A stretch of DNA of 52,506 nucleotides, taken from contig JAJEEM010000035.1 of the NCBI GenBank assembly GCA_022820995.1, forward strand, positions 1 through 52,506, written 5' to 3'. The stretch comes from Gemmatimonadota bacterium. GTDB taxonomy: Bacteria; Gemmatimonadota; Gemmatimonadetes; Palauibacterales; Palauibacteraceae. Positions 17,511-26,462 of this stretch are shown here, piece by piece. Under the pieces are notes generated by a model. It searched no databases, was not told where the DNA came from, and saw only the letters and a list, made by a program, of their open reading frames with translations. The number at the start of each line of letters is the position of its first letter. The stretch's first letter is position 1. A program made the position numbers and the translations under genes.

Positions 17511-18979
17511 ACGCGCAGCCCGGGGCCCCCGAAGCCCTCGCCCTCGAAGAAGCGTCCGCCGCGGTGGGACTCGAGGAGCGGCCGCTTCCGGCCCGCGCCG
17601 AGCCCGACGGCGGCAGCCGGGTGCGCGTCGCATCGGGGCAGGGGTTCTGGGGAGACTGGCAGGAAGCGCCCAAGCTGCAGGTGCGGCGCGGCGCGATCGA
17701 CTACCTCATGCTCGACTACCTGGCCGAGATCACGATGTCGATCATGCAGAAGCAGCGGGACCGGAACCCGGCCGCCGGCTACGCGCGCGACTTCGTGCCG
17801 CTGATGGACGACCTCATCGGAGACCTCCTCGAGAAGGAGATTCGCGTCGTCTCGAACGCGGGCGGCGTGAACCCGGAGGGGTGCCGGTCCGAACTCGGGT
17901 TCGCGTTCGCGGATCAGTCGCTGCCGCGCCGGCCCCGGGTGGCGGTGATCACGGGCGACGACCTCATGGACTCGCTCGACGACCTCCTCGCGGCGGGACA
18001 CGAACTCCGCCACATGGAGACGGGCGAGCCGCTCTCTGCCGTCCGCGACCGGGTCGCCGCCGCGAACGCGTACCTCGGCGCCGGACCGATCATCGAGGCG
18101 CTGGGGCAGGAGGCGGACATCGTGGTGGCCGGGCGCTCCACGGATACCGCGCTCACCTACGCGCCGCTCATGCACGAGTTCTCCTGGCCGGACGACGACT
18201 GGGACCGGCTCGCGCACGGGGTCGTCGCCGGACACATCAACGAATGCGGGTGCCAGGCCTCCGGCGGGAACTCGCTCGTCGACTGGCGGGAGATCGATCT
18301 CACGCTTCCGGGCTATCCCATCATCGAAGCGGAGGAGGATGGGACCTTCGTGGTGACGAAGCACTCGGAGCTTGGCGGACGGGTGACGTGGGAGACCGTC
18401 GCGGAGCAGATCGTGTACGAACTCGGCGACCCGCGGGAATACATCACGCCTGACGTGGTCGCGGACTTCTCGACCATCCGCCTTCGCGACCTGGGAAAGG
18501 ACCGGGTCCGGGTCGAGGGCGTGGCCGGCCGCTCGCGCACGGACAAGCTCAAGGTGTCCATCGCCTACCACGACGGGTTCAAGGCGGTGGGCGCCCTGAC
18601 CTACGCTTGGCCCGACGCGGTGGACAAGGCGCGGCGCGCGGACGAGATCCTCCGGGGCCGCCTGCGGCACCTGGGGCTCGAATTCGACGAGATCCGAACG
18701 GAACTCGTCTGGGCCGGCGCCTGTCACGGGCCGCTGGCCGGCCCTCCCTCCGACGACCTGCCCGAGGTCACGCTGCGGGTCGGCGTCCGCAGTCCGGACC
18801 GCCACGCCGTGTCGCGCTTCAGCCGGGAGATCGCGCCCCTCATCCTCGCGGGCCCGCCCACCGTCACCGGCTTCGCCGGCGGCCGTCCCCGCGTGCAGGA
18901 GGTCGTCGCCTACTGGCCCGCGCTCATCGACCGCGGGGTCGTGGAGTCCAACGTCAGAGTGGAGACGATGGAGCTGTGA
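17507..18979 (+). CDS. AtuA-like protein (DUF1446), N-terminal part
   Basis: 490 residues from GTG 17507, overlapping the carboxyltransferase stop. It matches the DUF1446/AtuA family of acyclic terpene utilisation clusters: GQGFWGDWQ, DYLMLDYLAEITMSIM, VVSNAGGVNPEG, IVVAGRSTDTAL and INECGCQASGGN are characteristic. The biochemical role of AtuA is unsettled in what I know. In well-known members one polypeptide of about 600 residues carries an extra C-terminal domain; here that domain is the separate next gene (GTGA overlap), and the lengths add to 603. The neighbours (carboxyltransferase, crotonase) match the Atu/Liu setting. Confidence 0.85.
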   Translation: MNAQPGAPEALALEEASAAVGLEERPLPARAEPDGGSRVRVASGQGFWGDWQEAPKLQVRRGAIDYLMLDYLAEITMSIMQKQRDRNPAAGYARDFVPLMDDLIGDLLEKEIRVVSNAGGVNPEGCRSELGFAFADQSLPRRPRVAVITGDDLMDSLDDLLAAGHELRHMETGEPLSAVRDRVAAANAYLGAGPIIEALGQEADIVVAGRSTDTALTYAPLMHEFSWPDDDWDRLAHGVVAGHINECGCQASGGNSLVDWREIDLTLPGYPIIEAEEDGTFVVTKHSELGGRVTWETVAEQIVYELGDPREYITPDVVADFSTIRLRDLGKDRVRVEGVAGRSRTDKLKVSIAYHDGFKAVGALTYAWPDAVDKARRADEILRGRLRHLGLEFDEIRTELVWAGACHGPLAGPPSDDLPEVTLRVGVRSPDRHAVSRFSREIAPLILAGPPTVTGFAGGRPRVQEVVAYWPALIDRGVVESNVRVETMEL

Positions 18980-19317
18980 GAGTTCGCCTGAGGGAGATCG
19001 CGTTTGCCCGTTCGGGCGACAAGGGAGACACGGCGAACGTGGGACTCATCGCTTTTCGTCCATCCATTTATCCGTTTTTGGTGAAAGAAGTTACGGCGGA
19101 ACGCGTGAAGTATCACTTCAAGGGAATCTGCGAAGGCGAGGTCGAGCGCTTCGAGCTTCCCAACCTGCGTGCGCTGAACTTCCTCCTCCACCGCTCGCTG
19201 GGAGGGGGCGGGACCGTGTCGCTGATGCTCGATGCCCAGGGGAAGACGTTCGCCACGGCCCTGCTCAGGATGGAGATCGACGTGCCGGACCATCTCCTGG
19301 ACGGGTCGGCGGACTGA
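18976..19317 (+). CDS. AtuA C-terminal domain protein (split)
   Basis: 113 residues from GTG 18976, overlapping the AtuA stop. The sequence LREIAFARSGDKGDTANVG is the conserved beginning of the AtuA C-terminal ferredoxin-like domain, followed by IYPFLVKEVTAERV and NLRALNFLLHRSLGGGG. It presumably associates with the 490-residue AtuA part. Translational coupling would keep the two equimolar. No signal or membrane segment. Confidence 0.8.
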   Translation: MRVRLREIAFARSGDKGDTANVGLIAFRPSIYPFLVKEVTAERVKYHFKGICEGEVERFELPNLRALNFLLHRSLGGGGTVSLMLDAQGKTFATALLRMEIDVPDHLLDGSAD

Positions 19318-19345
19318 GGCGCGGCTCAGGGATTCCGAGAGGCTC

Positions 19346-20155
19346 ATGTTCGAATACCTCGAGATAGAGATCGACGAACGGACCGGCGTGAACCGGATCC
19401 ATCTCGATCGCGCGGAGCGCCGCAACGCGCTGAACGGGGCGCTCGTCGCGGAACTGAAGGAGGCGCTCGCGCTCGCCGAGGCGGACGCCCGGGTGCGCGT
19501 GGTCGGGATCGGGGGGCGCGGCCCCGACTTCTGCGCGGGCGCCGATCTGGCGGAGGTGCAGGCTTCGGTCGAGGAAGGGATCATGGCCAGTCTGCGGGAG
19601 GCGGAAGCGCTGGGCGAACTCTTCACGCTGCTGAGAAAGCTCTCGAAGCCGGTGGTCGCGATCGTGCACGGCCGCGCGCTCGCCGGCGGGTGCGGCCTCG
19701 CGACGGCGTGCGACCTCGTGCTCGCGGCGGAGAGCGCCCGCTTCGGCTACCCGGAGGTGCGGCTCGGTTTCGTGCCCGCGATGGTGACGGCGATCCTGCG
19801 CCGGAATCTGGGGGAGAAGCGCGCCTTCGAGCTGATGTCGCTCGGGGACACGATCGATGCGGCGGAAGCGTCGCGGCTGGGACTCGTGAACAGGATCCAT
19901 GCGGACGCGGAGTTCGAGGCCGAGAGCGCCGCCTTCCTGGCCGAACTCGCGGGGCGTAGCGCCTCCGCGCTCGCGCTCACGAAGAAGCTGCTCTACGGCA
20001 CGGAGGGGCAGAGCTTCGAGGCCGCGGTCGCGACCGGCGCCCGCGTGAACGCCATCGCCCGCATGACGGACGACTGCCAGGCCGGCATCCGCCGCTTCCT
20101 TGATCGCGGGAAACGGGAGAAGGGCGGGAAACGGGAGAAGGGGGGGAGACAATGA
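19346..20155 (+). CDS. Enoyl-CoA hydratase, LiuC/AtuE-like (crotonase family)
   Basis: 269 residues from ATG 19346, the natural crotonase N terminus (FEYLEIEIDERTGVNRIHL). Oxyanion-hole motifs are FCAGADLAEV and HGRALAGGCGLA. The first catalytic Glu of classical enoyl-CoA hydratase is absent (GGCGLA) while the second is kept (YPEVRLGFVPAMV). This pattern fits methylglutaconyl-/isohexenylglutaconyl-CoA hydratases. Next to an MccB/AtuC-like carboxyltransferase and AtuA, it would hydrate the carboxylated intermediate of leucine or acyclic terpene breakdown, by inference. The C terminus has a short KREKGGKREKGG repeat. Confidence 0.8.
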   Translation: MFEYLEIEIDERTGVNRIHLDRAERRNALNGALVAELKEALALAEADARVRVVGIGGRGPDFCAGADLAEVQASVEEGIMASLREAEALGELFTLLRKLSKPVVAIVHGRALAGGCGLATACDLVLAAESARFGYPEVRLGFVPAMVTAILRRNLGEKRAFELMSLGDTIDAAEASRLGLVNRIHADAEFEAESAAFLAELAGRSASALALTKKLLYGTEGQSFEAAVATGARVNAIARMTDDCQAGIRRFLDRGKREKGGKREKGGRQ

Positions 20156-20838
20156 GCGAGACCGGAGTGGCTTCGGCGGCAGGGTCGGCCTTCCTGTGGC
20201 GGGTCGCGGCGCTGGGCGCGGGCGCGGCGGGCGTCGTCCTCCTCGGGACGGACGGGGCGCCGCTCACGCTCGCCGTTCTCCTGCTCATCGCGGGGCTCGC
20301 TGCGGCGGGCGTCCTCCTCGGAGGCGGCGCGCACGGCGTGGAGGCGGAGGGTTCGCTCGATCTGAGCGCCCGCCTCGGGCTCGGACTGCTCGGCGGACTC
20401 CTCGGCGCCGCGGTGTCCGCCGCGGCGCGCGCGGCCGTGGCGACGTTCGGCTCCGTCGGTACGCTGAGCATGGGACTGACTTCGGGGTGGACGGGGGCGG
20501 AGTTCCTCTCGCACCTCGGAAGCGGGGCGGTCTGGGGTCTCATGCTCGGCGTGCTCTACACGCATCTGCCCGGATCGCCGGCCGCTCGCGGCGCGCTGTT
20601 CGCCCTGGCGCCGACCTTCTACGTCGTCGTTCGGCTCGCGATCGGCGAGTCCGCGCTGGACTTCGCGAGAGGGGAACTCCCGCTCGTGTCCGCGCTCGCG
20701 CTCTACGCGGGGCGGGGCGTGTTCGTCGTCTTCGCCATCCTTGCGGTCAACGTGCTGTGGGGGGCGATCGCCGGCGCGACGCTGGGCTGGGGGGAGGCGG
20801 GCGACGAGACGCCGGTCGCCCGCCCGATCGACGAATAG
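20152..20838 (+). CDS. Hypothetical multi-pass membrane protein
   Basis: 228 residues, start ATG 20152 overlapping the crotonase stop. About six hydrophobic segments, among them VVLLGTDGAPLTLAVLLLIAG, the LGLGLLGGLLGAAV segment, VWGLMLGVLYTHL and FVVFAILAVNVLWGAIAG; Gly/Ala-rich. No family recognised and no catalytic or transport motif seen. Coupling to the acyl-CoA module suggests co-expression but not necessarily shared function. Confidence 0.6.
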   Translation: MSETGVASAAGSAFLWRVAALGAGAAGVVLLGTDGAPLTLAVLLLIAGLAAAGVLLGGGAHGVEAEGSLDLSARLGLGLLGGLLGAAVSAAARAAVATFGSVGTLSMGLTSGWTGAEFLSHLGSGAVWGLMLGVLYTHLPGSPAARGALFALAPTFYVVVRLAIGESALDFARGELPLVSALALYAGRGVFVVFAILAVNVLWGAIAGATLGWGEAGDETPVARPIDE

Positions 20839-20843
20839 CGGTA

Positions 20844-21032
20844 TTGGACGACCGGGCGGAGGCGCCGACGTCGAGCCGGGACTGGTGGCTGCGGCTGCAG
20901 ATCGGACTCGGTCTGGCCGGGGGCGCCACGTGGTTCACCGGCGCGCTCACGGAGCAGGATTTCGTGGCCGGCGCGGGCTGTGGCCTCCTCGTCGCGGCCG
21001 TCGTCCTCCGCCTGGGGCGCACGAACGCCTGA
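20844..21032 (+). CDS. Small membrane protein, TTG start
   Basis: 62 residues from TTG 20844, five bases after the previous stop; there is no ATG or GTG alternative nearby. It has a short polar N terminus (SSRDWWLRLQIG), then two hydrophobic segments separated by TGALTEQDF, ending LGRTNA. This looks like a two-helix membrane protein. Its reality rests on hydrophobic pattern and tight spacing only. Confidence 0.45.
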   Translation: MDDRAEAPTSSRDWWLRLQIGLGLAGGATWFTGALTEQDFVAGAGCGLLVAAVVLRLGRTNA

Positions 21033-21135
21033 CCCGGCCGTCGCGGCCAGTGGCGCTCCCCGACCCCGGGGCCGCGCTCGCCGCCACGCGCCCCCGGCGT
21101 TGATCCCGCGTTGATCGCGGGGCGCATCGAGGGGT

Positions 21136-22464
21136 GTGGATACCGACGAAGGCACCGGCGCGGATCGCCCCGCGGCCACGCTCCAGGACGCGCGCGACCT
21201 CTTGAGGGACCGGTTCGGCTACGACGACTTCCGTCCCGCCCAGTCGCGTGTCGTGGAGGCCGTTCTCAGCGGCCGGGACACGCTCGCGGTCCTTCCGACG
21301 GGTTTCGGCAAATCGGTGTGCTTCCAGATCCCGGCGCTGCTCCGTCCGCGGACGACCCTCGTCGTTTCGCCGCTCATCTCGCTCATCGAGGATCAGGTCG
21401 CCGGGGCCGAGCGCCGCGGCATGCGGGTGCTCGGCTGGACGAGCGCCACGCCGCGCGATGAGGTGAACGAGGCGCTCGAGCGCGCCGGCCGGGGCGAACT
21501 CGACCTCCTGTATCTCGCGCCCGAGCGCCTGGAGAGCCGGGCCGTCTGCGATCGCCTGCGCGAGGTCGGCGTGGGGGGCATCGCCGTGGACGAGGCGCAC
21601 TGCGTTTCGCAGTGGGGGCACGACTTCCGCCCCTCGTACCTGCGGATCGGGCGCGCGCGGGCGAGGATGGGGAGCCCGCCGCTGACGGCCCTCACCGCGA
21701 CCGCGACGTGGCGGACGCGGCGCGAGATCGAGCGGTTCCTGGGGATGGAAGGGGCGATTCGCATCTTCGTGCCCTCGAACCGCCCGAACCTGCGCTACTC
21801 CGTGGAGATGGCCTCCGATACGCGCGAAGCCTGGCGGCGCGTGCGGCGCGAGGTGATGGCGTGCCGGGGAGCGTCGGCGGTCGTCTACGCGCGCACCCGG
21901 GGACTGAGCGCGCAGCTTGCGATCGCGCTCTCGCGGACGGGGGTGCCGAGCGCGCCGTACCATGCGCGTCTGCCGATCGAACGGCGCCAGGCGACGCAGC
22001 GGGCCTTCCTGGACGGGAGCATTCGCGTCGTCTGCGCCACGACCGCGTTCGGCATGGGGATCGACCACCCGCACGTGCGCCTCGTCGCGCATCTCGGCGC
22101 CCCGGGGTCGCTGGAGGAGTACGTCCAGGAAGCGGGTCGCGCCGGCCGCGACGGCGAACCCGCGCGCTGCGTGATGGTCGCGATACGCGAGAAGCGCCGC
22201 CGCGCCCTTCCGTTCGGCCGGCGCGAGCGCCACCGGCAGGGCAGCCCGCCGCCCGGCTCCGACCGGGCCGCCGTCGACGCCGAACGGCGCGCCGGGATCC
22301 GCGCCTACATCGAGACCGCCGACTGCCGCCGGGCGGCCATCGCCGCCTACTTCGGCGAACGCGCTCCGGTCTGCGATGGATGCGACAACTGCGACCGCGC
22401 CCGGGCCGCGCGCGCCGCCGGCCGTAGCGTCAGAACGACCACGACACGCCGAAGATGGCGATGA
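21136..22464 (+). CDS. recQ: RecQ family ATP-dependent DNA helicase, short form
   Basis: 442 residues from GTG 21136. Motifs: FGYDDFRPAQ (motif 0), LPTGFGKS (Walker A), VDEAHCVSQWGHDFR (Walker B plus the RecQ aromatic-rich loop), ALTATAT (motif III), TAFGMGIDHPHVR and QEAGRAGRDG (motifs V and VI). A C-terminal Cys cluster (DCRR, then CDGCDNC) is the RecQ zinc module. The protein stops soon after it, so the winged-helix and HRDC domains of full-length RecQ (about 600 residues) are missing. It unwinds DNA 3'-5' in repair. Its 3' end overlaps the convergent TonB receptor gene by 35 bases. Confidence 0.85.
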   Translation: MDTDEGTGADRPAATLQDARDLLRDRFGYDDFRPAQSRVVEAVLSGRDTLAVLPTGFGKSVCFQIPALLRPRTTLVVSPLISLIEDQVAGAERRGMRVLGWTSATPRDEVNEALERAGRGELDLLYLAPERLESRAVCDRLREVGVGGIAVDEAHCVSQWGHDFRPSYLRIGRARARMGSPPLTALTATATWRTRREIERFLGMEGAIRIFVPSNRPNLRYSVEMASDTREAWRRVRREVMACRGASAVVYARTRGLSAQLAIALSRTGVPSAPYHARLPIERRQATQRAFLDGSIRVVCATTAFGMGIDHPHVRLVAHLGAPGSLEEYVQEAGRAGRDGEPARCVMVAIREKRRRALPFGRRERHRQGSPPPGSDRAAVDAERRAGIRAYIETADCRRAAIAAYFGERAPVCDGCDNCDRARAARAAGRSVRTTTTRRRWR

Positions 22465-24760
22465 TGGGGAGGGAGGCGAGCGGGGCGGGACGCGTGAGCG
22501 GCTGATCCGCCGTCGTCTGATAGAAGAGCGCGTCCCGGCGATCGAGCGCGTTGAGCACGCGCACGTACGGGGCGATCTCGACGGACGAGCGGCCGATGCT
22601 CGCGACCCAGCGCCGCGAGATCTCCGCGTCGACCCGGAGGTACGAATCTTCCGGCGCGCCCGAGAGCACCGGCAGATCGTCGCTGCTCGGGGCGCCCTTC
22701 TCCTCGGGTCCCGCCGTCACCGACGCGAAGGAAAGCCCGGCCCCGTACGCGAGCCGGATGCCGAAGTCGAACTCGCGGACCTCCGAGGAGAGTCCGCCGC
22801 TCAGGAGTTGCCGGCCCACGAGCGGGGTCTCTTCTTCCGGATCGTTCGTCGACACGAAGGCGATCGAATAGCCGACCCAGCCCCGGACCGGACCCTCCTT
22901 CGCCTGCGCCCACAGATCCATGCCCCCGGAGTGGAGCCGATTGGCGTCGGGGAGATCGTCGAAGGACTTGAAATAGGTCTCGACGCCGACATCGACGCCG
23001 TTCTCGAGCGAGTTCGCGAACCCGACCACGAAGTGAGAGGCTCCCGCGATGCTGGACCCCGGGGTCGTCAGCGGGACGTGGTCGGGATCCAGCCTGGGCA
23101 ATACGCCGCCGATGGTGGGTCCGGTGAGGTCTCCCGAGAGGATGGATTCGGGCCCGCGCACGACCTGGAAGAACCTTCCGGCGGAGACGCGGAGGTCCGC
23201 CGCTTCCGTCACGTGCCAGGTGACGGTGCCCCGCGGAGCGAACTTCGCCCGGCGGGAGGGGGCGAAATAGCTGGTCCGGAATCCCCCCCTCACCTCGACC
23301 TGGGGCGCCACCTCCCAGATGGCCTCGCCCCAGCCGGCCACCACGTCGGCGCGTCGCACCGCGTGGGTCAGGTCGTGCGCCGTCTTGCCGCCGAGCACCG
23401 TCCGCCGGTCCACCACGGTCTCGTACGAGTCGAAGCCGCCGCCCGCGGCCCAGCGAATCTCGCGGCCCCCCGACTCGAACAGCGCCTCGGTGCGGGTTCG
23501 CACGGTCCGCGCAATGACGTCCGCGAAGGAGACCTCGAAGTCCAGTTCCTTGTTGCGCGGCAACGGCAGGCCCGTGCCGAACCGTCCATGAGCGCCCCTC
23601 AGCGTGAACGTGCCGTTGGCCAGAGGGACGCGATAGCTCGCGGACCCCGCCAGGTTGCCCCAATAGGCCGACTCCACCGCCCCCGCGTCCTCCAGCCGTC
23701 CGATGTCGAGCAGCACGGACTCGCGATTCCAGAACCCGGTGGCCGTGAACTTCCCCGGCCCCAGACGATAGTCGAGCCGGCCCAGGAGGTCGCCGTACCC
23801 GTACGGCAGTTCCTGCTCGTTCGTGATCATCGGGTAGCCGAGCCCGTGAAGCGCGCGGCCGCTGAGGAGCACCCGCCCCGCGGATCCGATGGGGCCCTCC
23901 GCGCGCAGGGTGCCGCCCAGAAGGTCGGCCGCGCCGGCGACGCGGAAGTTCTCCGCGTCCCCCTCCCGGATCTTGAGGTCGAGGACGTAGGAGAGTCCCC
24001 CGTCGTACCGGGCCGGCGTCCCGCCGATGTACAGGGATGCCTCGTCGAGCACGCCGTCGGGAAAGGCGTCGAGGAGTCCGCTGAGGTGGAACGGGGCGTA
24101 GACCGGCGCGCCGTCGAGCAGCACGAGCTTCAGGTCCGAGGCGGCGCCCCGGACGTAGAGCACGCTTGTCGGGTCCGCGGGATCGATGCCGGCATCATCA
24201 AGCGTCAGACCCGCCTCCGCCACGCCCGGAGACGAATCCAGCGCGCGGAGTTCAGTCTCGCCCTCCTCCCGGAACCCTTCGCGGGTGAGGCCGGGGGCGG
24301 ACAGCCGCCGTGCGGCGATGTGGGCGAACAGGCTCGGCATGGCGACGGGCCGCCGCTCGAGGGCCAGGTCGAGCGGGACGTCACCGCCTGCGGGGACCAC
24401 GACGCTGGCGGCGAGCGGGTCGCGATCCAGCGCCCGCGCGACGAGAAAGACGGGTCCCGCCGGAATCCCTTCCGCCCGGTAGAAGCCGTCGTCGTCCGTG
24501 ACGAGGAACCAGGAAAACGCGGGCAGGCGGATTTCCACGGAAGCGGCCGCGATCGGCGTCTGGGACTCGGCGCGCAGCACGCGGCCGAAGACGGCGCCGA
24601 CCGCCGGAGCGTTCTCCGAAGGGGGGGGCGGGGGATCCTGGGCGAGAAGCGGCGGAGCGAAGAAGCAGGTGGAGACCGGGCCGAGGAGCAGGGCGAATCG
24701 CCACGGATGGGAGGCGGGCCCCGGCCTTCGGTACATGGGCTTCGTCATCCCGGGATCCAC
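22430..24760 (-). CDS. TonB-dependent receptor with N-terminal regulatory-like domain
   Basis: 776 residues. A signal peptide ends near PPLLAQD. Then comes a carboxypeptidase-regulatory-like beta domain (VGAVFGRVLRAESQTPIAAA through ITDDDGFYRA-type repeats), a plug-like region (SSVLYVRGAASDLKLVLLDG), then a long series of amphipathic beta strands ending in a terminal aromatic (FGVSWSF), typical of an outer-membrane barrel. No clear TonB box was picked out. It lies downstream of an ECF sigma/anti-sigma pair on the same strand, suggesting cell-surface or substrate signalling. The ligand is unknown. ATG 24748 is an alternative start. Confidence 0.85.
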   Translation of the reverse strand: MDPGMTKPMYRRPGPASHPWRFALLLGPVSTCFFAPPLLAQDPPPPPSENAPAVGAVFGRVLRAESQTPIAAASVEIRLPAFSWFLVTDDDGFYRAEGIPAGPVFLVARALDRDPLAASVVVPAGGDVPLDLALERRPVAMPSLFAHIAARRLSAPGLTREGFREEGETELRALDSSPGVAEAGLTLDDAGIDPADPTSVLYVRGAASDLKLVLLDGAPVYAPFHLSGLLDAFPDGVLDEASLYIGGTPARYDGGLSYVLDLKIREGDAENFRVAGAADLLGGTLRAEGPIGSAGRVLLSGRALHGLGYPMITNEQELPYGYGDLLGRLDYRLGPGKFTATGFWNRESVLLDIGRLEDAGAVESAYWGNLAGSASYRVPLANGTFTLRGAHGRFGTGLPLPRNKELDFEVSFADVIARTVRTRTEALFESGGREIRWAAGGGFDSYETVVDRRTVLGGKTAHDLTHAVRRADVVAGWGEAIWEVAPQVEVRGGFRTSYFAPSRRAKFAPRGTVTWHVTEAADLRVSAGRFFQVVRGPESILSGDLTGPTIGGVLPRLDPDHVPLTTPGSSIAGASHFVVGFANSLENGVDVGVETYFKSFDDLPDANRLHSGGMDLWAQAKEGPVRGWVGYSIAFVSTNDPEEETPLVGRQLLSGGLSSEVREFDFGIRLAYGAGLSFASVTAGPEEKGAPSSDDLPVLSGAPEDSYLRVDAEISRRWVASIGRSSVEIAPYVRVLNALDRRDALFYQTTADQPLTRPAPLASLPIIAIFGVSWSF

Positions 24761-24827
24761 CCCTCGAGGCTTGCTCAGATCGTCAGGTCACCGTCGTCCA
24801 CCACTGCGGCGTCCGTTACCTGCGCTG

Positions 24828-25601
24828 CTACCCGTCGGTGCCGAGAAAGATCTCCACGGGACTCGCAGCCGCCGAATCCGTGCGCTGCAACTCGCCGTCC
24901 TCGAGGCGGACGACCTCGGTCTCGTCGATGACTACAGAACCGATCGCGGCGTCACGCGGCAAGGTCACGCGGATTTCGTCCACCGCTCCCGCGACCTCGA
25001 TGACGCCCGGCTCCACGTGGAAGCTCGCGTCACGGGCCGCCACCGTAGCCGCCTCCTCGTCGGACAGTTCGACCGTCAACCGCGTGCCTTCATGCCCGCC
25101 GACGACCATGATGCGCACAGCGCCCTCGCGGGGGGCCACCGACACCCGGGAAGGTCCGGCGTCTCCGGCGACCTGGGGATCATCCGCGATCCAGGCCGCA
25201 ACCGCTTCGATGCCGCCGTCGACCCAGCCCCTGACCGGCGATCCCGGCACCGCGTAGGCGCCCGCGGCGACGAGAAGCGTGATCCCCGCGGCCACCGCGA
25301 CGGAGCGGCGGCTCAGCCTCGCCCAGCGTCGCGCCCTCGCGCTTGCGAGAGGCGCCGGCGCCCGGCGCGCCGCCTCCCGCAGCGCCGCCGGCATCTCGAG
25401 CCGCGATTCCGGCACCGAGAGCAGGTCGAGCGCCGCGGTCGCACGCCGCGACAAGAAGCGCAGTTCGTCGCGGCGCGCCGCGGATTCCGGGCACGCCGCC
25501 ACCTGCTTCTCGACCGATCTCCGTTCTGCTGTGGTCAGCTCACCGTCGAGCAGAGCGAGCAGCACTCCGTCGTCGACATGTGGCCGTTCACGCGTAGACA
25601 T
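24828..25601 (-). CDS. Anti-sigma factor, membrane-anchored
   Basis: 257 residues from ATG 25601, which has GTGAGG at good distance (TTG 25607 would sit too close to it). The N terminus (VDDGVLLALLDGELTTAERRSV) matches the helical anti-sigma domain, but the zinc motif is degenerate: QVAACPESAARRDEL keeps one Cys and lacks the usual His and second Cys. One transmembrane helix (about 100-120, VAVAAGITLLVAAGAYAV) is followed by a periplasmic beta-rich region. It follows the ECF sigma gene by 68 bases and likely sequesters that sigma factor. Confidence 0.75.
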   Translation of the reverse strand: MSTRERPHVDDGVLLALLDGELTTAERRSVEKQVAACPESAARRDELRFLSRRATAALDLLSVPESRLEMPAALREAARRAPAPLASARARRWARLSRRSVAVAAGITLLVAAGAYAVPGSPVRGWVDGGIEAVAAWIADDPQVAGDAGPSRVSVAPREGAVRIMVVGGHEGTRLTVELSDEEAATVAARDASFHVEPGVIEVAGAVDEIRVTLPRDAAIGSVVIDETEVVRLEDGELQRTDSAAASPVEIFLGTDG

Positions 25602-25669
25602 ACTCAATCCTCACTATTTTCAACGCAGATTTCCAGTCGCATCCCGACCGGCCACCCATCGTCCCCCCC

Positions 25670-26185
25670 TCACCGGCCCCGCCCGGTCTCGTCCTCCACG
25701 ATCCGCGGATCCAGCGCCTCCGTGAACCGGCGCAGCGCCCGCGCAAGCAGCGTTCCCACCGACCCCGGCGCGACTTCGATCACCTCGGCGATCTCGGCGT
25801 ACCGGAATCCTTCCTCTCTCATCAACAGCAACTGACGGTCGCGCTCGGGCATCTCCGCCAGCGCGGCGCGCACCGCCGCGACCCGTTCAGCCCGCACGAC
25901 CGACTGGTCCGGCAACTCGTCCGGATCGTGCGCGAGGTCGGCCTGTTGGTAGCGCTGCGACAGCAACCGCCGCCGCCGCGCGGTCATGCGAGCGTCGTCC
26001 CGCACCAGGTTCGTCGCCACCGTAAACAGCCAGCGCCGTACCTCCTCGTCCGGAAGAGTCTGGTCCAACAGCCGGACGAACGCCTCTTGCACGACGTCCG
26101 CCGCAAGGTCGGCGTCACCCACCATCCGGTCGACATACCGAAGGAGTGGCGTCCAGTGGCTCTTGTATGCCGCCTCGAAGTCCAC
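25670..26185 (-). CDS. ECF-type RNA polymerase sigma factor
   Basis: 171 residues from GTG 26185, chosen because GAAGGGAGA lies just upstream and the product starts with region 2 (MDFEAAYKSHWTPLLRYVDRM); longer starts add only disordered residues. Region 2 continues VGDADLAADVVQEAFVRLL. Region 4 is EMPERDRQLLLMREEGFRYAEIAEV with the helix-turn-helix VAPGSVGTLLARALRR. No region 3, as expected for sigma-70 family group 4. Presumably it directs transcription of its own operon, including the TonB receptor. Confidence 0.85.
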   Translation of the reverse strand: MDFEAAYKSHWTPLLRYVDRMVGDADLAADVVQEAFVRLLDQTLPDEEVRRWLFTVATNLVRDDARMTARRRRLLSQRYQQADLAHDPDELPDQSVVRAERVAAVRAALAEMPERDRQLLLMREEGFRYAEIAEVIEVAPGSVGTLLARALRRFTEALDPRIVEDETGRGR

Positions 26186-26462
26186 GGTTCTCCCTTCAAC
26201 ACCGTTGCCGGTACGCGAAGAGCGCCGCGGACTTGCACCCTTGCCATCCATAGGGTCAACGCCTGCCGGGGCCCGATCGTGACGCGTCCGGGTCCTGCCG
26301 CGGCCTGCCGGCCTGTTGGGCGGAAGGCCCGCCTCCGGTACGTTAGGCGCGCGGCGTCCCGAAGTCACAGCCCGCCCGCCGCCGGGCCACGCAACCGACC
26401 CCGGCGCGCAACCGACCCCGGCCGATTGCGCCGCCGGCTGCACGCACCGAACCGAGGAGTGA

